Origin: Pedobacter nutrimenti
Lineage (GTDB): Bacteria > Bacteroidota > Bacteroidia > Sphingobacteriales > Sphingobacteriaceae
Reading direction: 5' to 3'
Length of the DNA: 64,000 nucleotides
Assembly: GCF_003208655.1 (NCBI RefSeq)
Contig: NZ_QKLU01000002.1
Coordinates: forward strand, 312,285-376,284
Part shown: one piece after another, positions 17,049 to 25,248 of the stretch
Numbering within the stretch: position 1 is the stretch's first letter
Layout: every line of letters starts with the position of its first letter
The notes under the pieces: generated by a model
What the model was told of the DNA's origin: nothing
What the model saw: only the letters and a program-made list of their open reading frames with translations
The model's database searches: none
Position numbers and translations under genes: made by a program

Positions 17049-17375
17049 ATGAACTGGATCATTCTCGTTATCGCCGGACTTTTTGAGGTCGGTTTTACCA
17101 CCTGCTTAAAGTTGTCCAACAATTTCAGCAACTTAAAATGGAGCCTGGCTTTTGCCATATCTATTACCCTAAGTTTTTTCTTTCTCAATAAAGCCACCCA
17201 AACCCTCCCTATGGGTACTGCTTATGCCGTATGGACAGGTATTGGTGCAGTGGGAACCGTTTTGGTGGGGATATTTTACTTTAATGAACCTGCCAATTTC
17301 TGGCGCATTTTTTTTATTGTCACCTTAATCGCCTCTATATTAGGATTAAAATTCTTTGCCGGCTCAGCGCATTAA
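17049..17375 (+). CDS. Small multidrug resistance (SMR) exporter, SugE/Gdx-like
   Basis: 108 aa with four TM helices. The essential membrane Glu is present in TM1 ('GLFEVGFTTCLK'), and TM3 carries 'LPMGTAYAVWTGIGAVG', the signature shared with SugE/Gdx guanidinium exporters. In TM1 the usual Trp-Ala after Glu-Val is Gly-Phe-Thr-Thr here, so drug versus guanidinium specificity cannot be fixed. It would function as an antiparallel dimer in the inner membrane, coupled to proton import. Start chosen at the ATG 17049 because it gives the family N-terminus 'MNWIILVIAG'; the longer frame from 16980 spans the terminator. Confidence 0.88.
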   Translation: MNWIILVIAGLFEVGFTTCLKLSNNFSNLKWSLAFAISITLSFFFLNKATQTLPMGTAYAVWTGIGAVGTVLVGIFYFNEPANFWRIFFIVTLIASILGLKFFAGSAH

Positions 17376-17427
17376 ATTTTTAACTAATTTGCTGTAACCT
17401 GCTTTCTGTTGGAAGCGTCTTAAAGAT

Positions 17428-18009
17428 ATGCAGCAAACGCAAAGCGACTTAGATCTGATTACACAAATACTGGCGGGAAATACACAAGTATACTCCGAAC
17501 TGGTTAAGCGCCACCAGCGCTTTGTGTTTACTTTGGCGCTTCGTTTTGCAAAAAACAGAGAAGATGCAGAAGAAATTGCCCAGGATACTTTTGTAAAAGC
17601 CTATAAGGCCCTGGGCACTTTTACTTACAGTTCTAAATTTACAACCTGGTTGTACACGATTACTTATACCACCTCCATGAGTTTTTTGAGAAAGAAAAAA
17701 CTGGATACCATTTCCATTCATGAAGAGAACAGCCCTATACAGATTGAAAATCAAATTTCTGATTATAGTGCCAATACAGTGGAAAAAAAATCGGCCTATG
17801 CTTTTCTCTACCAGGCAATAGATCTTTTAATGCCCGATGATGCTGCCATCATTACGCTGTTTTATAAAGGAGAACAAAGCCTGGAAGAAATTGCACAGAC
17901 ACTGAATATGGAAAGCAACACCATAAAGGTGAAGTTGTTCAGGGCCAGAAACAGGCTAAAAGAAAAGTTAAATATTTTGTTAAAAGATGAAGTTAAGGAG
18001 TTGATATGA
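17428..18009 (+). CDS. ECF-type RNA polymerase sigma factor
   Basis: 193 aa. Region 2 about residues 20-90 ('RFAKNREDAEEIAQDTFVKAYKAL' is the conserved 2.1-2.2 segment) and region 4 about 130-185 ('LEEIAQTLNMESNTIKVKLFRARNRLKEKL', the HTH). No region 1 or 3, so ECF class. The next gene overlaps by 4 bases (ATGA) and encodes a membrane protein with the layout of an anti-sigma factor; together they form a standard pair. Target promoters cannot be told from the window. Confidence 0.93.
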   Translation: MQQTQSDLDLITQILAGNTQVYSELVKRHQRFVFTLALRFAKNREDAEEIAQDTFVKAYKALGTFTYSSKFTTWLYTITYTTSMSFLRKKKLDTISIHEENSPIQIENQISDYSANTVEKKSAYAFLYQAIDLLMPDDAAIITLFYKGEQSLEEIAQTLNMESNTIKVKLFRARNRLKEKLNILLKDEVKELI

Positions 18010-18491
18010 AAGCTATAGAACAAGAAATCTGGGACTATATTGATGGGACTAATGATGCTGCTGAGCAGGCTGAGACCGCATCCAAAATAGAAAATGATCC
18101 GGTTTACAAATCCGTGTATGTGGAGCTGCTGGAGATACAGCGACTGATGGGTTCTATGGATCTGGATGAACCTTCTATGTCCTTTACCAGAAACGTAATG
18201 GAACAGGTTGCCTTGGAACCGGCTCCGCTTACCTTAAAAACTAAAGTAAACAAAAATATCATCTATGGCATTTCTGTTTTCTTTATCCTCTCTATTGTGG
18301 CCCTGCTGGCGTATACCTTTGCCACTAGTGATTTCAGTTTTTCTGCAAGGGATTCCTCTGCATTCAAATTTAAAATGAACATTGACCTGCAGCAGTACAT
18401 TACCCCTACTTCCATACATATTTTTCTATTCATAGATGTGGTGCTTGGACTGATTTATCTAGACAGTTTTCTCAGAAGAAAAAAAGTGTAA
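18006..18491 (+). CDS. Putative membrane anti-sigma factor
   Basis: 161 aa. Cytosolic N-terminal helical part (1-80, starts 'MKAIEQEIWDYIDG'), TM about 85-105, a short extracytoplasmic loop, and a second TM about 131-152 ending in a basic tail. The size, membrane layout and 4-base overlap with the sigma gene argue for an anti-sigma role. It lacks the HxxxCxxC zinc motif of ZAS-type anti-sigma factors, so this is inferred from position more than from sequence. Confidence 0.7.
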   Translation: MKAIEQEIWDYIDGTNDAAEQAETASKIENDPVYKSVYVELLEIQRLMGSMDLDEPSMSFTRNVMEQVALEPAPLTLKTKVNKNIIYGISVFFILSIVALLAYTFATSDFSFSARDSSAFKFKMNIDLQQYITPTSIHIFLFIDVVLGLIYLDSFLRRKKV

Positions 18492-18515
18492 TTCTTTCCT
18501 GCAAAAATCTTTGCC

Positions 18516-18543
18516 AAAACCGGATCTGGGTGTTTCCGGTTTT
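18516..18543 (+). terminator. Stem-loop after the sigma/anti-sigma operon
   Basis: Perfect 9-bp arms (18516-18524, 18535-18543) around a 10-nt loop, with the T-run inside the right arm; 24 bases after the stop. Confidence 0.55.
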
Positions 18544-18686
18544 GAGCCTTTTAACCAGATGAGTCCGGTATGAATCCGTAATGATTCCCTATTTTTATAA
18601 AAATATCCGCTCTCATCAGGGACAATTTTCTTGATCATAATGGATTCGATTTCCACGTCCCTGCCTTCTGAAAAGCACCTAAAGAC

Positions 18687-18723
18687 AAAGCCGCCTTCTG
18701 AATTGGTCAGAAGGCGGCTTTTA
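18687..18723. terminator. Bidirectional terminator between convergent genes
   Basis: Perfect 15-bp arms (18687-18701, 18707-18721) with a 5-nt loop, flanked by A-rich and T-rich sides. It lies 15 bases from the stop of the DUF2911 gene and also serves plus-strand transcripts. The rest of 18492-18737 has no gene that I can support. Confidence 0.85.
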
Positions 18724-18737
18724 TACTATTGTTTTTT

Positions 18738-19298
18738 TTATTTAAACTGAACTGGAAGCTGAACAGAGGTCTTGTCCCAGCCAATAACCAGGGCTGCGCC
18801 ATCTGTCTGAGGAACAAAGGTAATGGAAAAAGCTTCAATCACGTTTTCAAGCGTTTTTACAGGAACTTCCACCCGCAGTACATCTTTATTTTCGTTGTAG
18901 CTATAAGCACCCCACCTGTCGGTCTGGGCATTAAGGATCAACGTCCAGCTCTCTTTATTTGGAATGGCAAATAAACTGTAAGTCCCTGCCGCAATTTCCT
19001 TTTTACCAATCACAACTGGTTTGAAAAAACGGATTTCGGTATTTTCATTGGCTCCCAAGCGGTAAATTTTCCCAAAGGGTTCCAATACACCAAATATTTC
19101 ACGTCCTTTTTTCGACGGCCTGGAATAGACCACCTTTATAACCGGACTGCTGTTTTCGCCAGCTTTCACTTTTGCAGCATTCAGTGGATAATAGACAATA
19201 TCGGCCGGGCTGCCATCAAGTGGAGGGAATTTAACCTCCTGTGCTTTTGCTCCAAAAGCGAACAAAGCCATCAGTAAAATCAGGTTTCTGGTTTTCAT
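18738..19298 (-). CDS. DUF2911 domain secreted protein
   Basis: 186 aa. Signal peptide 1-19 (ends 'FGAKA' before QEVKF). The mature protein is one DUF2911 domain, recognised by 'VVYSRPSKKGREIFG', 'KIYRLGANENTEIRF' and 'LFAIPNKESWTLILN'. Such proteins are common in Bacteroidota, exported to the periplasm, and have no assigned function. Encoded 5 bases after the 60-aa membrane protein gene, so probably cotranscribed. Confidence 0.85.
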   Translation of the reverse strand: MKTRNLILLMALFAFGAKAQEVKFPPLDGSPADIVYYPLNAAKVKAGENSSPVIKVVYSRPSKKGREIFGVLEPFGKIYRLGANENTEIRFFKPVVIGKKEIAAGTYSLFAIPNKESWTLILNAQTDRWGAYSYNENKDVLRVEVPVKTLENVIEAFSITFVPQTDGAALVIGWDKTSVQLPVQFK

Positions 19299-19303
19299 AT
19301 TTT

Positions 19304-19486
19304 TTAGTATTTACGCCCCTTTACAATTCCGTTCAGGAAAATTGCAGCGAAAATAAATCCTATGATACCGCCCAATAAGGAATAACCAAAACTACCAGAA
19401 ACAATTGCGCCGGTCAGAATTCCAAAAAACAGGCCTAAAACGTAATAAACCCAATCAAAACTTGTCTTATTTTCTTCTTTAATCAT
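19304..19486 (-). CDS. Small two-helix membrane protein, hypothetical
   Basis: 60 aa. A charged N-terminus (MIKEENK) precedes two hydrophobic Gly-rich helices ('YVLGLFFGILTGAIVSG' and 'SLLGGIIGFIFAAIFLNGIV') and a basic end. No family recognised. It has its own exact -7 box 20 bases upstream and is followed by the DUF2911 gene after 5 bases, which supports it as a real gene. Confidence 0.65.
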   Translation of the reverse strand: MIKEENKTSFDWVYYVLGLFFGILTGAIVSGSFGYSLLGGIIGFIFAAIFLNGIVKGRKY

Positions 19487-19506
19487 CTTAATAAATTCTT
19501 ATGGCT

Positions 19507-19514
19507 CAAAGGTA
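19507..19514 (-). promoter_or_regulatory. Probable -7 box for the 60-aa/DUF2911 operon
   Basis: TACCTTTG on the minus strand, an exact match to TAnnTTTG, 20 bases upstream of the ATG at 19486 and just past the GH9 stop. Confidence 0.5.
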
Positions 19515-19524
19515 TTGAATTATT

Positions 19525-22041
19525 TTAAAATTGGAAGTTAGAAATCCCGGGCAATTCATTTATCCGTACAAAGCGATAGCCTTTTTTCTGCAGCTGATCG
19601 AGCAGCGGAGCAATCCTGGGATAAAATTTATCTATGCGTCTGGCGTCTGTTCCAATATGCAGAAGCAGAATAAAACCATTCAATCCATTTGGGCTGTCTT
19701 GTTCCCGGTCCAGTATAGAGGTATAAATCTCCTGGCTTCCAACTTCTTTTTTTCCTGGCTCGGTCCAGGTATAATCGGCATTTGAGCGGGTACCTGGCGT
19801 ATAATTGACTAAAACTAGTCCTTCTTGTTTTGTCCAGTCCGCAATCTGCCCATTGTACCATTCAAAAGGGGGCAGGAAAAACCTGGCCTGTTCTTTTCTA
19901 ATGCCGTGTTTTGCCATGGCCCTATAGTTTTGATTCAAGTCTGCAAGAAAGCGGTTCTGATCCAGCAGCAAACTGTCCCTGTTTTTCCAGTCACAATACA
20001 GCAAATGCTGATCAGAATGTGGTCCAAGATAGTGTCCGTCTTTTCTCAGTTTTCCGATCAGGTTCCTGAATTCAGGGCGGTCATAAAAGCGACCGGTTAG
20101 AAAAAAAGAAGCTTTGACCCTCCTTTTTTCTAACGTGTTCAGAATTTGAATGCCCCCATCAGCGTACTGGTCCCCGGTAAAGACCAAGGCAATTTTTTTC
20201 TCTTTTGTATCTCCCCTGATCAAAGCGCCATGGTCTTTCTGCACTTCAGAAACCCGTGCTTTTCGGTGGTCAAAAGAAGCCAGAAGATAAACCAGCGAAG
20301 CCGTTCCATCCATCGTGGGTTCATTGCTGCTGTAATCTCCAAAATCGTCATGGTATACCACCAGGTCGGATTGAAAATCCGCGTATTCATCTGGATGGTA
20401 GAGCTTAATCCCAATAAGGTTTTTGTATAAGCTTCCATACACCGGGCCATCGACCAAGCCGCCGTTTACCGGATAGTTGTACAGGTGCGTAAAAGCAGAA
20501 TGCGGGTCTTTGGGCGTATTTCCCCATTCCGGCAAGCCAACGACCATACTTGTCCCCCATGGATTACAACCAAACAACCAGTCAAAATTGGATTGGGCCA
20601 GCTCCTCATAAGTCTGGTCCCCGGTCAGTTTTTGATACAATGAAGCCTGAATGGTAAAAGAAACGGTCAGGTTATTGGAGCACCAGATAAAGGGGATGCC
20701 CCTGTAAAAAGCATTCTCCTTTGCTTTATTCCATACCTTTTCCAGGCCTTTGCGGTAATAAACTGTTGTTTTTTCATAGCCTTTTTTACTTAACTCATAA
20801 TGCCCAAAATTGTGAAAAGGATACCATTGATAATGTCTTGCCGTATCGGCTCCCATCCAGGGCGTCACGGGTTCCTGGTCCGCATAATTTTCTGCCGCCT
20901 GCAGGTATTTTTTCGCTCCGCTTAAATCATAGAGCTGCGCAGCGGCGAGCTCCATATCATCAGTCCAGTTGTCTTCTTCATAAAAATAAGGCGCGCGGTT
21001 AGGTGCTGTTTGCTGTGTTCCTGGTTTTGCCAGGCCAAAAGCATAAGCAGATTTTGCTTTTTCGGCCAGGAGGACTGCATATGGCATATCATATGCCTGG
21101 TAGAGTTTGCTGCCCAGGGCAAAAGCACTGCTGAATTTTCCGGCAACAGATGCCGCGCCTGTTGCCCTGTTTTTATATTTCCCCAGACCTTGAGGCAAGC
21201 CATTGGCGAAATAAACCGGACGTTCTTTACCTTTCCCATAGTCAACACTATCTTTTGTCGGTAAACGGAGTCCCTTATGGTCCCGGTCATCTGCAATCTG
21301 GTTAAAGAGCCAATTTTTTCTGGGGTGCATTTTCAACAGCCATTTTAAACCCCAGTCGGCTTCATCAAGAACATCAGCCTTTCCATTTTTACCTTCCAGA
21401 CCATTGTCACTATAATGGTCCTCAAAAACCTCCGGAAAATCACGATAAGCGGCCAGTAAATGATACACTGCATTTGCAGAGGTTGTGGCGTACTGCAGGT
21501 AATCTGAAGCATCATGCCAGCCTCCGCTGACATCGATATGTGTACTGTCAGGCATAGGACCATATAGGGTATATCCGTCTCCCGTATGACAACTGTCTTT
21601 TAAATAAGGATTATACCCGCTTCTTTGTTGTCTCATGTATTTTAAGGCAAAATCTGCAGTATGACGGTAAACGTCTTCATTAATGATCAGTTCCGGTGAA
21701 TAAATGTCCCCCACTCTGATCCGGTATCGGCCCGGTGTCTTAAATTCTGTAAAATTAAGCCTGCAGGAAGAAACAAAAGGGCCATATTTCCCAAAATTTT
21801 TAATTCTAGTAGAACGGTACACCACCTTACCTCCTCGCTGCTCCACCAGCTCGAAATGATCCGGCAAGTGAGTTTCTTTACTGACCCAAACCGCTACTTT
21901 AGATGCATCAGGTTGGTACCCCATCAAATTTATTCTGATCCAGCTATTTATGGCCTGTGATTTGGGGGAAGAAATTTGAAAAGCGCAGAACAGGGTCCCA
22001 ATCATCAGGATTGGAAAACAAAGGCATACAAATTTTTTCAT
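19525..22041 (-). CDS. GH9 glycoside hydrolase fused to a NodB-like polysaccharide deacetylase
   Basis: 838 aa, exported (signal 1-20). Domains: Ig-like N-terminal cellulase domain about 30-122; GH9 (alpha/alpha)6 barrel about 125-592 with the nucleophile/base region 'GGWHDASD' (D177, D180) and the acid E574 in 'SSNEPTMDG'; NodB-like deacetylase about 612-838. In the second domain H675 and H679 ('HSDQH') fit the metal ligands, but motif 1 is FTGDQ (Gly where the base Asp of TFDD would be) and motif 3 is FFLPPFEW without the usual Arg. GH9 enzymes cut beta-1,4-glucans or related glycans; a coupled deacetylase suggests an acetylated or amino-sugar glycan (inference). No SusC/SusD or other glycan genes are next to it. 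Confidence 0.88.
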   Translation of the reverse strand: MKKFVCLCFPILMIGTLFCAFQISSPKSQAINSWIRINLMGYQPDASKVAVWVSKETHLPDHFELVEQRGGKVVYRSTRIKNFGKYGPFVSSCRLNFTEFKTPGRYRIRVGDIYSPELIINEDVYRHTADFALKYMRQQRSGYNPYLKDSCHTGDGYTLYGPMPDSTHIDVSGGWHDASDYLQYATTSANAVYHLLAAYRDFPEVFEDHYSDNGLEGKNGKADVLDEADWGLKWLLKMHPRKNWLFNQIADDRDHKGLRLPTKDSVDYGKGKERPVYFANGLPQGLGKYKNRATGAASVAGKFSSAFALGSKLYQAYDMPYAVLLAEKAKSAYAFGLAKPGTQQTAPNRAPYFYEEDNWTDDMELAAAQLYDLSGAKKYLQAAENYADQEPVTPWMGADTARHYQWYPFHNFGHYELSKKGYEKTTVYYRKGLEKVWNKAKENAFYRGIPFIWCSNNLTVSFTIQASLYQKLTGDQTYEELAQSNFDWLFGCNPWGTSMVVGLPEWGNTPKDPHSAFTHLYNYPVNGGLVDGPVYGSLYKNLIGIKLYHPDEYADFQSDLVVYHDDFGDYSSNEPTMDGTASLVYLLASFDHRKARVSEVQKDHGALIRGDTKEKKIALVFTGDQYADGGIQILNTLEKRRVKASFFLTGRFYDRPEFRNLIGKLRKDGHYLGPHSDQHLLYCDWKNRDSLLLDQNRFLADLNQNYRAMAKHGIRKEQARFFLPPFEWYNGQIADWTKQEGLVLVNYTPGTRSNADYTWTEPGKKEVGSQEIYTSILDREQDSPNGLNGFILLLHIGTDARRIDKFYPRIAPLLDQLQKKGYRFVRINELPGISNFQF

Positions 22042-22210
22042 AAGTTATAATTTGTCTTTAATGGTTACCGGGCAGGATCTCCTCCTTTTAGTTGAGCAGG
22101 AATTCCGGCTTAAAGAATTTTCATCAAAATAAGGTTATGGTTAGCAAGTTAAAAATACAAAAGCTTGTCAGAATTTAGTCAATTATCTTAAAAACCTGAA
22201 ATACTTAATA

Positions 22211-22234
22211 AACTAATCAATCGATTGATTAGTT
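22211..22234. promoter_or_regulatory. 24-bp perfect palindrome, probable TetR operator
   Basis: Half-site AACTAATCAATC followed directly by its reverse complement, with no spacer. It overlaps the -7 box of the tetR promoter and ends 19 bases before the tetR start, where an autorepressor would bind. Confidence 0.85.
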
Positions 22235-22237
22235 TTG
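22230..22237 (+). promoter_or_regulatory. -7 box of the tetR-efflux operon
   Basis: TAGTTTTG matches TAnnTTTG; its first five bases are part of the palindromic operator. No good -33 box is seen. Confidence 0.6.
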
Positions 22238-22253
22238 TGCTCTTGTAAATCAA

Positions 22254-22874
22254 ATGGAAAAAATAGATAAAAGGACCAGCATCTTGACTGCAGCAGAAAA
22301 ACTATTTGCTGAACAGGGTTTTGAAGGCACGTCCACCCGCCAGATTGCAAAAGAAGCAAAGGCCAATATGGCCATGATCAATTATTATTTTGGCTCCAAA
22401 GATGGCGTCTTTATGGAGGTCATGACCAACAGCATGAAGGAATTTAACCTGCAGCTGGTGAGTATCAATGAAGACAAAATATCTTATTTTGAAAAGCTGA
22501 CCCGGGTGATTGACCACTACGCACAAAGGATCATGAACAATATTCCTTTTCACCGGATGATCCATCATGAATTCTCTCTGAACAAAAGACCCGACATGTG
22601 CAACAAAATCCGGGAATCTTTTGCCATCAACATGAACATTATTGAAGGCATTATTAATGAAGGGATCAAAGAAGGAAGTTTCAGATCTGTAGATGTGAGG
22701 ATGTTGATTGCGACCGTTATGGGAACCATTAGTAATGTTGCAGTATTCCCTTCCAAAATAACGTCCGGTTCAAAACTAGACATAAACATTCCGCAGGATC
22801 ACAAAATCATCACCGACAGACTCGTTATACATTTAAAGGACCTTATAAAAACGTATTTAACACCCCAAAAATGA
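22254..22874 (+). CDS. TetR/AcrR-family repressor of the efflux operon
   Basis: 206 aa. N-terminal HTH (about 8-55: 'RTSILTAAEKLFAEQGFEGTSTRQIAKEA' then 'MAMINYYFGSKDGVF') followed by an all-helical ligand-binding domain. First gene of a four-gene operon encoding a complete tripartite exporter; a 24-bp palindrome sits on its promoter, so autorepression of the whole operon is very likely. The stop overlaps the tolC-like start by 4 bases (ATGA). The inducer is unknown. Confidence 0.95.
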   Translation: MEKIDKRTSILTAAEKLFAEQGFEGTSTRQIAKEAKANMAMINYYFGSKDGVFMEVMTNSMKEFNLQLVSINEDKISYFEKLTRVIDHYAQRIMNNIPFHRMIHHEFSLNKRPDMCNKIRESFAINMNIIEGIINEGIKEGSFRSVDVRMLIATVMGTISNVAVFPSKITSGSKLDINIPQDHKIITDRLVIHLKDLIKTYLTPQK

Positions 22875-24190
22875 TACACAACACAATCAAATTAAGCGGC
22901 CTGGTTTTGCTGTTTCCAGGCTTGCTCTACGCTCAGAATACAAAGAAACTCAGCTTACAGGAAGCCGTTCGGCTTGGCATAGAAAACAGCAAAAACCTAA
23001 AACTCTCGCAAAATAAGATTGATGAAGCCAATGCACAGCTCAATGTGGTCAAAGACAACAAGCTGCCTACAGCCAAGGCCTCTTTCATGTACAACCATGC
23101 CGAAATTCCAACCAACAAATTATCTATTGGTGGCGCAAATCCCATTAATCTGCCAAAACGCGCCGACGCCTTTATCGGAACTGCGGCTGTGGAAGAGCTC
23201 GTGTATGGCGGCGGAAAATTAAGATATGCCGAAGAGTCTACCCGTCTGCTGACACAAGTTGCCCTTCTGGACGCGGATAAAAATAAAGATGAGGTTAGTT
23301 ATGCCGTAATTAACACTTACTATTCGCTCTTTAAGGTCATGCAGAGTAAAAAGGTCATTGCTCAGAATCTGGAATCCATTGCCAGTCAGCTGAAACAGGC
23401 CCAGCGTTTTTTTGAACAGGGGGTCGTTACAAAAAATGACGTCTTGCGTTTCCAATTGCAGCAAGCCAATATCTCTTTAACCGATCTGGAAGCGGAAAGC
23501 AACCGTAAAATCATCAATTATGACCTGGACATACTGCTAGGCCTGCCCGAAAATACGGAAATTGAAATCACTGAACCAGACAATGGCTCCAAAAGCATAC
23601 AGCCCGTTACAGCCTATATTGACATGGCGCTTTCCAACAGACAGGAACTGAGGGAACTGGATATCCAGAATAAAGTAGCAGATGTAAATTTAAAATCCAT
23701 TAAAGCCAATACCCTTCCTACATTGGGCGTGGCTGCAAATGCTTATTATATTAACCCAAGCGGAAGCTTTATTCCGGGTACAAATGAATTCATCTTTCCA
23801 ATGACCCTGGGGGCCAACCTTTCCTGGAATTTTGGCTCCCTATGGACCAATAAAAATAAAGTAAGCCAGTCTAAAGTTCAGCAAAAAGGAATTGTGATTC
23901 AGAAAGACATCCTTTCGGACCAGGTCAAAACAGAGATCAATGCCAACTACCAGAGATACCTTTTGGCACTGGACAAAATCAAAGTCTTACAAACTTCCAT
24001 AGAACAGGCTACAGAAAATGACAAATTACTGGCCTCCAAATACAAAAACAATGTGGCTTCTGCGATTGACAGGATTGATGCAGAGACCCTTTTGTACCAA
24101 AGTAAAATTAACCTCGAACTGGCTAAAGCAGATGCCGGTCTCGCCTATTATACCTTATTAAAATCAACAGGAAAAATTTCTCAACAATAA
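22871..24190 (+). CDS. TolC-family outer membrane efflux protein
   Basis: 439 aa. Signal peptide 1-21 ('LLFPGLLYA' before QNTKK), then two OEP repeats with the long amphipathic helices of a TolC trimer (e.g. 'AVRLGIENSKNLKLSQNKIDEANAQ' split over the first repeat, and 'RQELRELDIQNKVADVNLKS' opening the second). It forms the outer-membrane channel for the HlyD/DHA2 pair encoded immediately downstream. Normal length; no lipobox cysteine. Confidence 0.93.
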   Translation: MIHNTIKLSGLVLLFPGLLYAQNTKKLSLQEAVRLGIENSKNLKLSQNKIDEANAQLNVVKDNKLPTAKASFMYNHAEIPTNKLSIGGANPINLPKRADAFIGTAAVEELVYGGGKLRYAEESTRLLTQVALLDADKNKDEVSYAVINTYYSLFKVMQSKKVIAQNLESIASQLKQAQRFFEQGVVTKNDVLRFQLQQANISLTDLEAESNRKIINYDLDILLGLPENTEIEITEPDNGSKSIQPVTAYIDMALSNRQELRELDIQNKVADVNLKSIKANTLPTLGVAANAYYINPSGSFIPGTNEFIFPMTLGANLSWNFGSLWTNKNKVSQSKVQQKGIVIQKDILSDQVKTEINANYQRYLLALDKIKVLQTSIEQATENDKLLASKYKNNVASAIDRIDAETLLYQSKINLELAKADAGLAYYTLLKSTGKISQQ

Positions 24191-24201
24191 CACCAACAGC
24201 G

Positions 24202-25245
24202 ATGACAACTGAAGTAAAAAAGAAAAATAAAATTGTACCGATCATTTTAGGGGTACTTGTAATTATAGGTGCCGTTTTTGGGACCACAGAATATATTTAT
24301 TACAGCAAACACGTAGATACCGATGATGCGCAGATTGATGGGGACATCAGTCCTGTGGTTTCCCGTGTAGGAGGCTATGTGAATGAGATCCTGTTTGAAG
24401 AAAATACCCGAGTAACGCAGGGACAGGTCCTGGTGAAACTGGATGACAGCGATTTCAAGGTAAAACTCGAGCAGGCACAGGCCGGGCAAAAAGGGGCAAG
24501 CGCAGGTGTAAACGTTTCTGAATCTGAAATTGCCGCTACCGCAGCCAACACCAGCACAGCAAGATCAAACATTGAATCTGCCAGAGTTAAATTAAACCTC
24601 GCACAGAAGGATTATGATCGTTACGCCAACCTGGTAAAAGATGGCTCTATTACCCAACAGCAGTTTGATCAGGCCAAAGCCCAGAAGGAAACTGCTCAGG
24701 CCGCCTTTACTGCTGCAAATGACCAATACAATGCGGCTGTTAAACAGGTTGGAACAACCAAGTCACAGCTTGCCGTGAGTAGCACCGGTGTCACCCAGCG
24801 CCAAAGCGATGTAGATTTTGCCAAGCTACAATTGTCCTATACAGAAATTAAGGCTCCTGCAACGGGGATTGTTTCCAAAAAGAATGTACAAAAAGGCCAG
24901 CTGGTTCAGGCCGGTCAGTCTTTATTTTCTATTGTAAACGAAAACAGCCTGTATGTAACGGCTAATTTTAAAGAGACACAATTGGAAAATGTACGTGCAG
25001 GGTTAAAGGTTAAAATTGATGTGGATGCCTATCCAAATGAAGATATCGAAGGTGTGGTTTATAATTTCTCTCCGATTACCGGCGCAAAGGGTTCCTTACT
25101 GCCTCCTGATAATGCAACCGGAAACTTCGTAAAAGTGGTACAGCGTATTCCTGTGAAAATTAAAATAACAAAAGCTTCAAAAGCCATGATGGATAAAATC
25201 CGTCCTGGAATGAGCGTCAAAGTATCTGTTTCTATAAAAGACTAA
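24202..25245 (+). CDS. HlyD/EmrA-family membrane fusion protein
   Basis: 347 aa. One N-terminal TM (about 10-30), biotinyl-lipoyl-like half-motifs ('VSRVGGYVNEILFEENTRVTQGQ' region and 'ATGIVSKKNVQKGQLVQAGQ'), a central helical hairpin (about 90-190) and a C-terminal beta barrel. The motif 'DTDDAQIDGDISPVVSRVGG' is typical of EmrA-type adaptors that pair with DHA2 permeases. It bridges the inner-membrane pump to the TolC-like channel. Begins 11 bases after tolC and ends 3 bases before the permease gene. Confidence 0.95.
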   Translation: MTTEVKKKNKIVPIILGVLVIIGAVFGTTEYIYYSKHVDTDDAQIDGDISPVVSRVGGYVNEILFEENTRVTQGQVLVKLDDSDFKVKLEQAQAGQKGASAGVNVSESEIAATAANTSTARSNIESARVKLNLAQKDYDRYANLVKDGSITQQQFDQAKAQKETAQAAFTAANDQYNAAVKQVGTTKSQLAVSSTGVTQRQSDVDFAKLQLSYTEIKAPATGIVSKKNVQKGQLVQAGQSLFSIVNENSLYVTANFKETQLENVRAGLKVKIDVDAYPNEDIEGVVYNFSPITGAKGSLLPPDNATGNFVKVVQRIPVKIKITKASKAMMDKIRPGMSVKVSVSIKD

Positions 25246-25248
25246 AAA

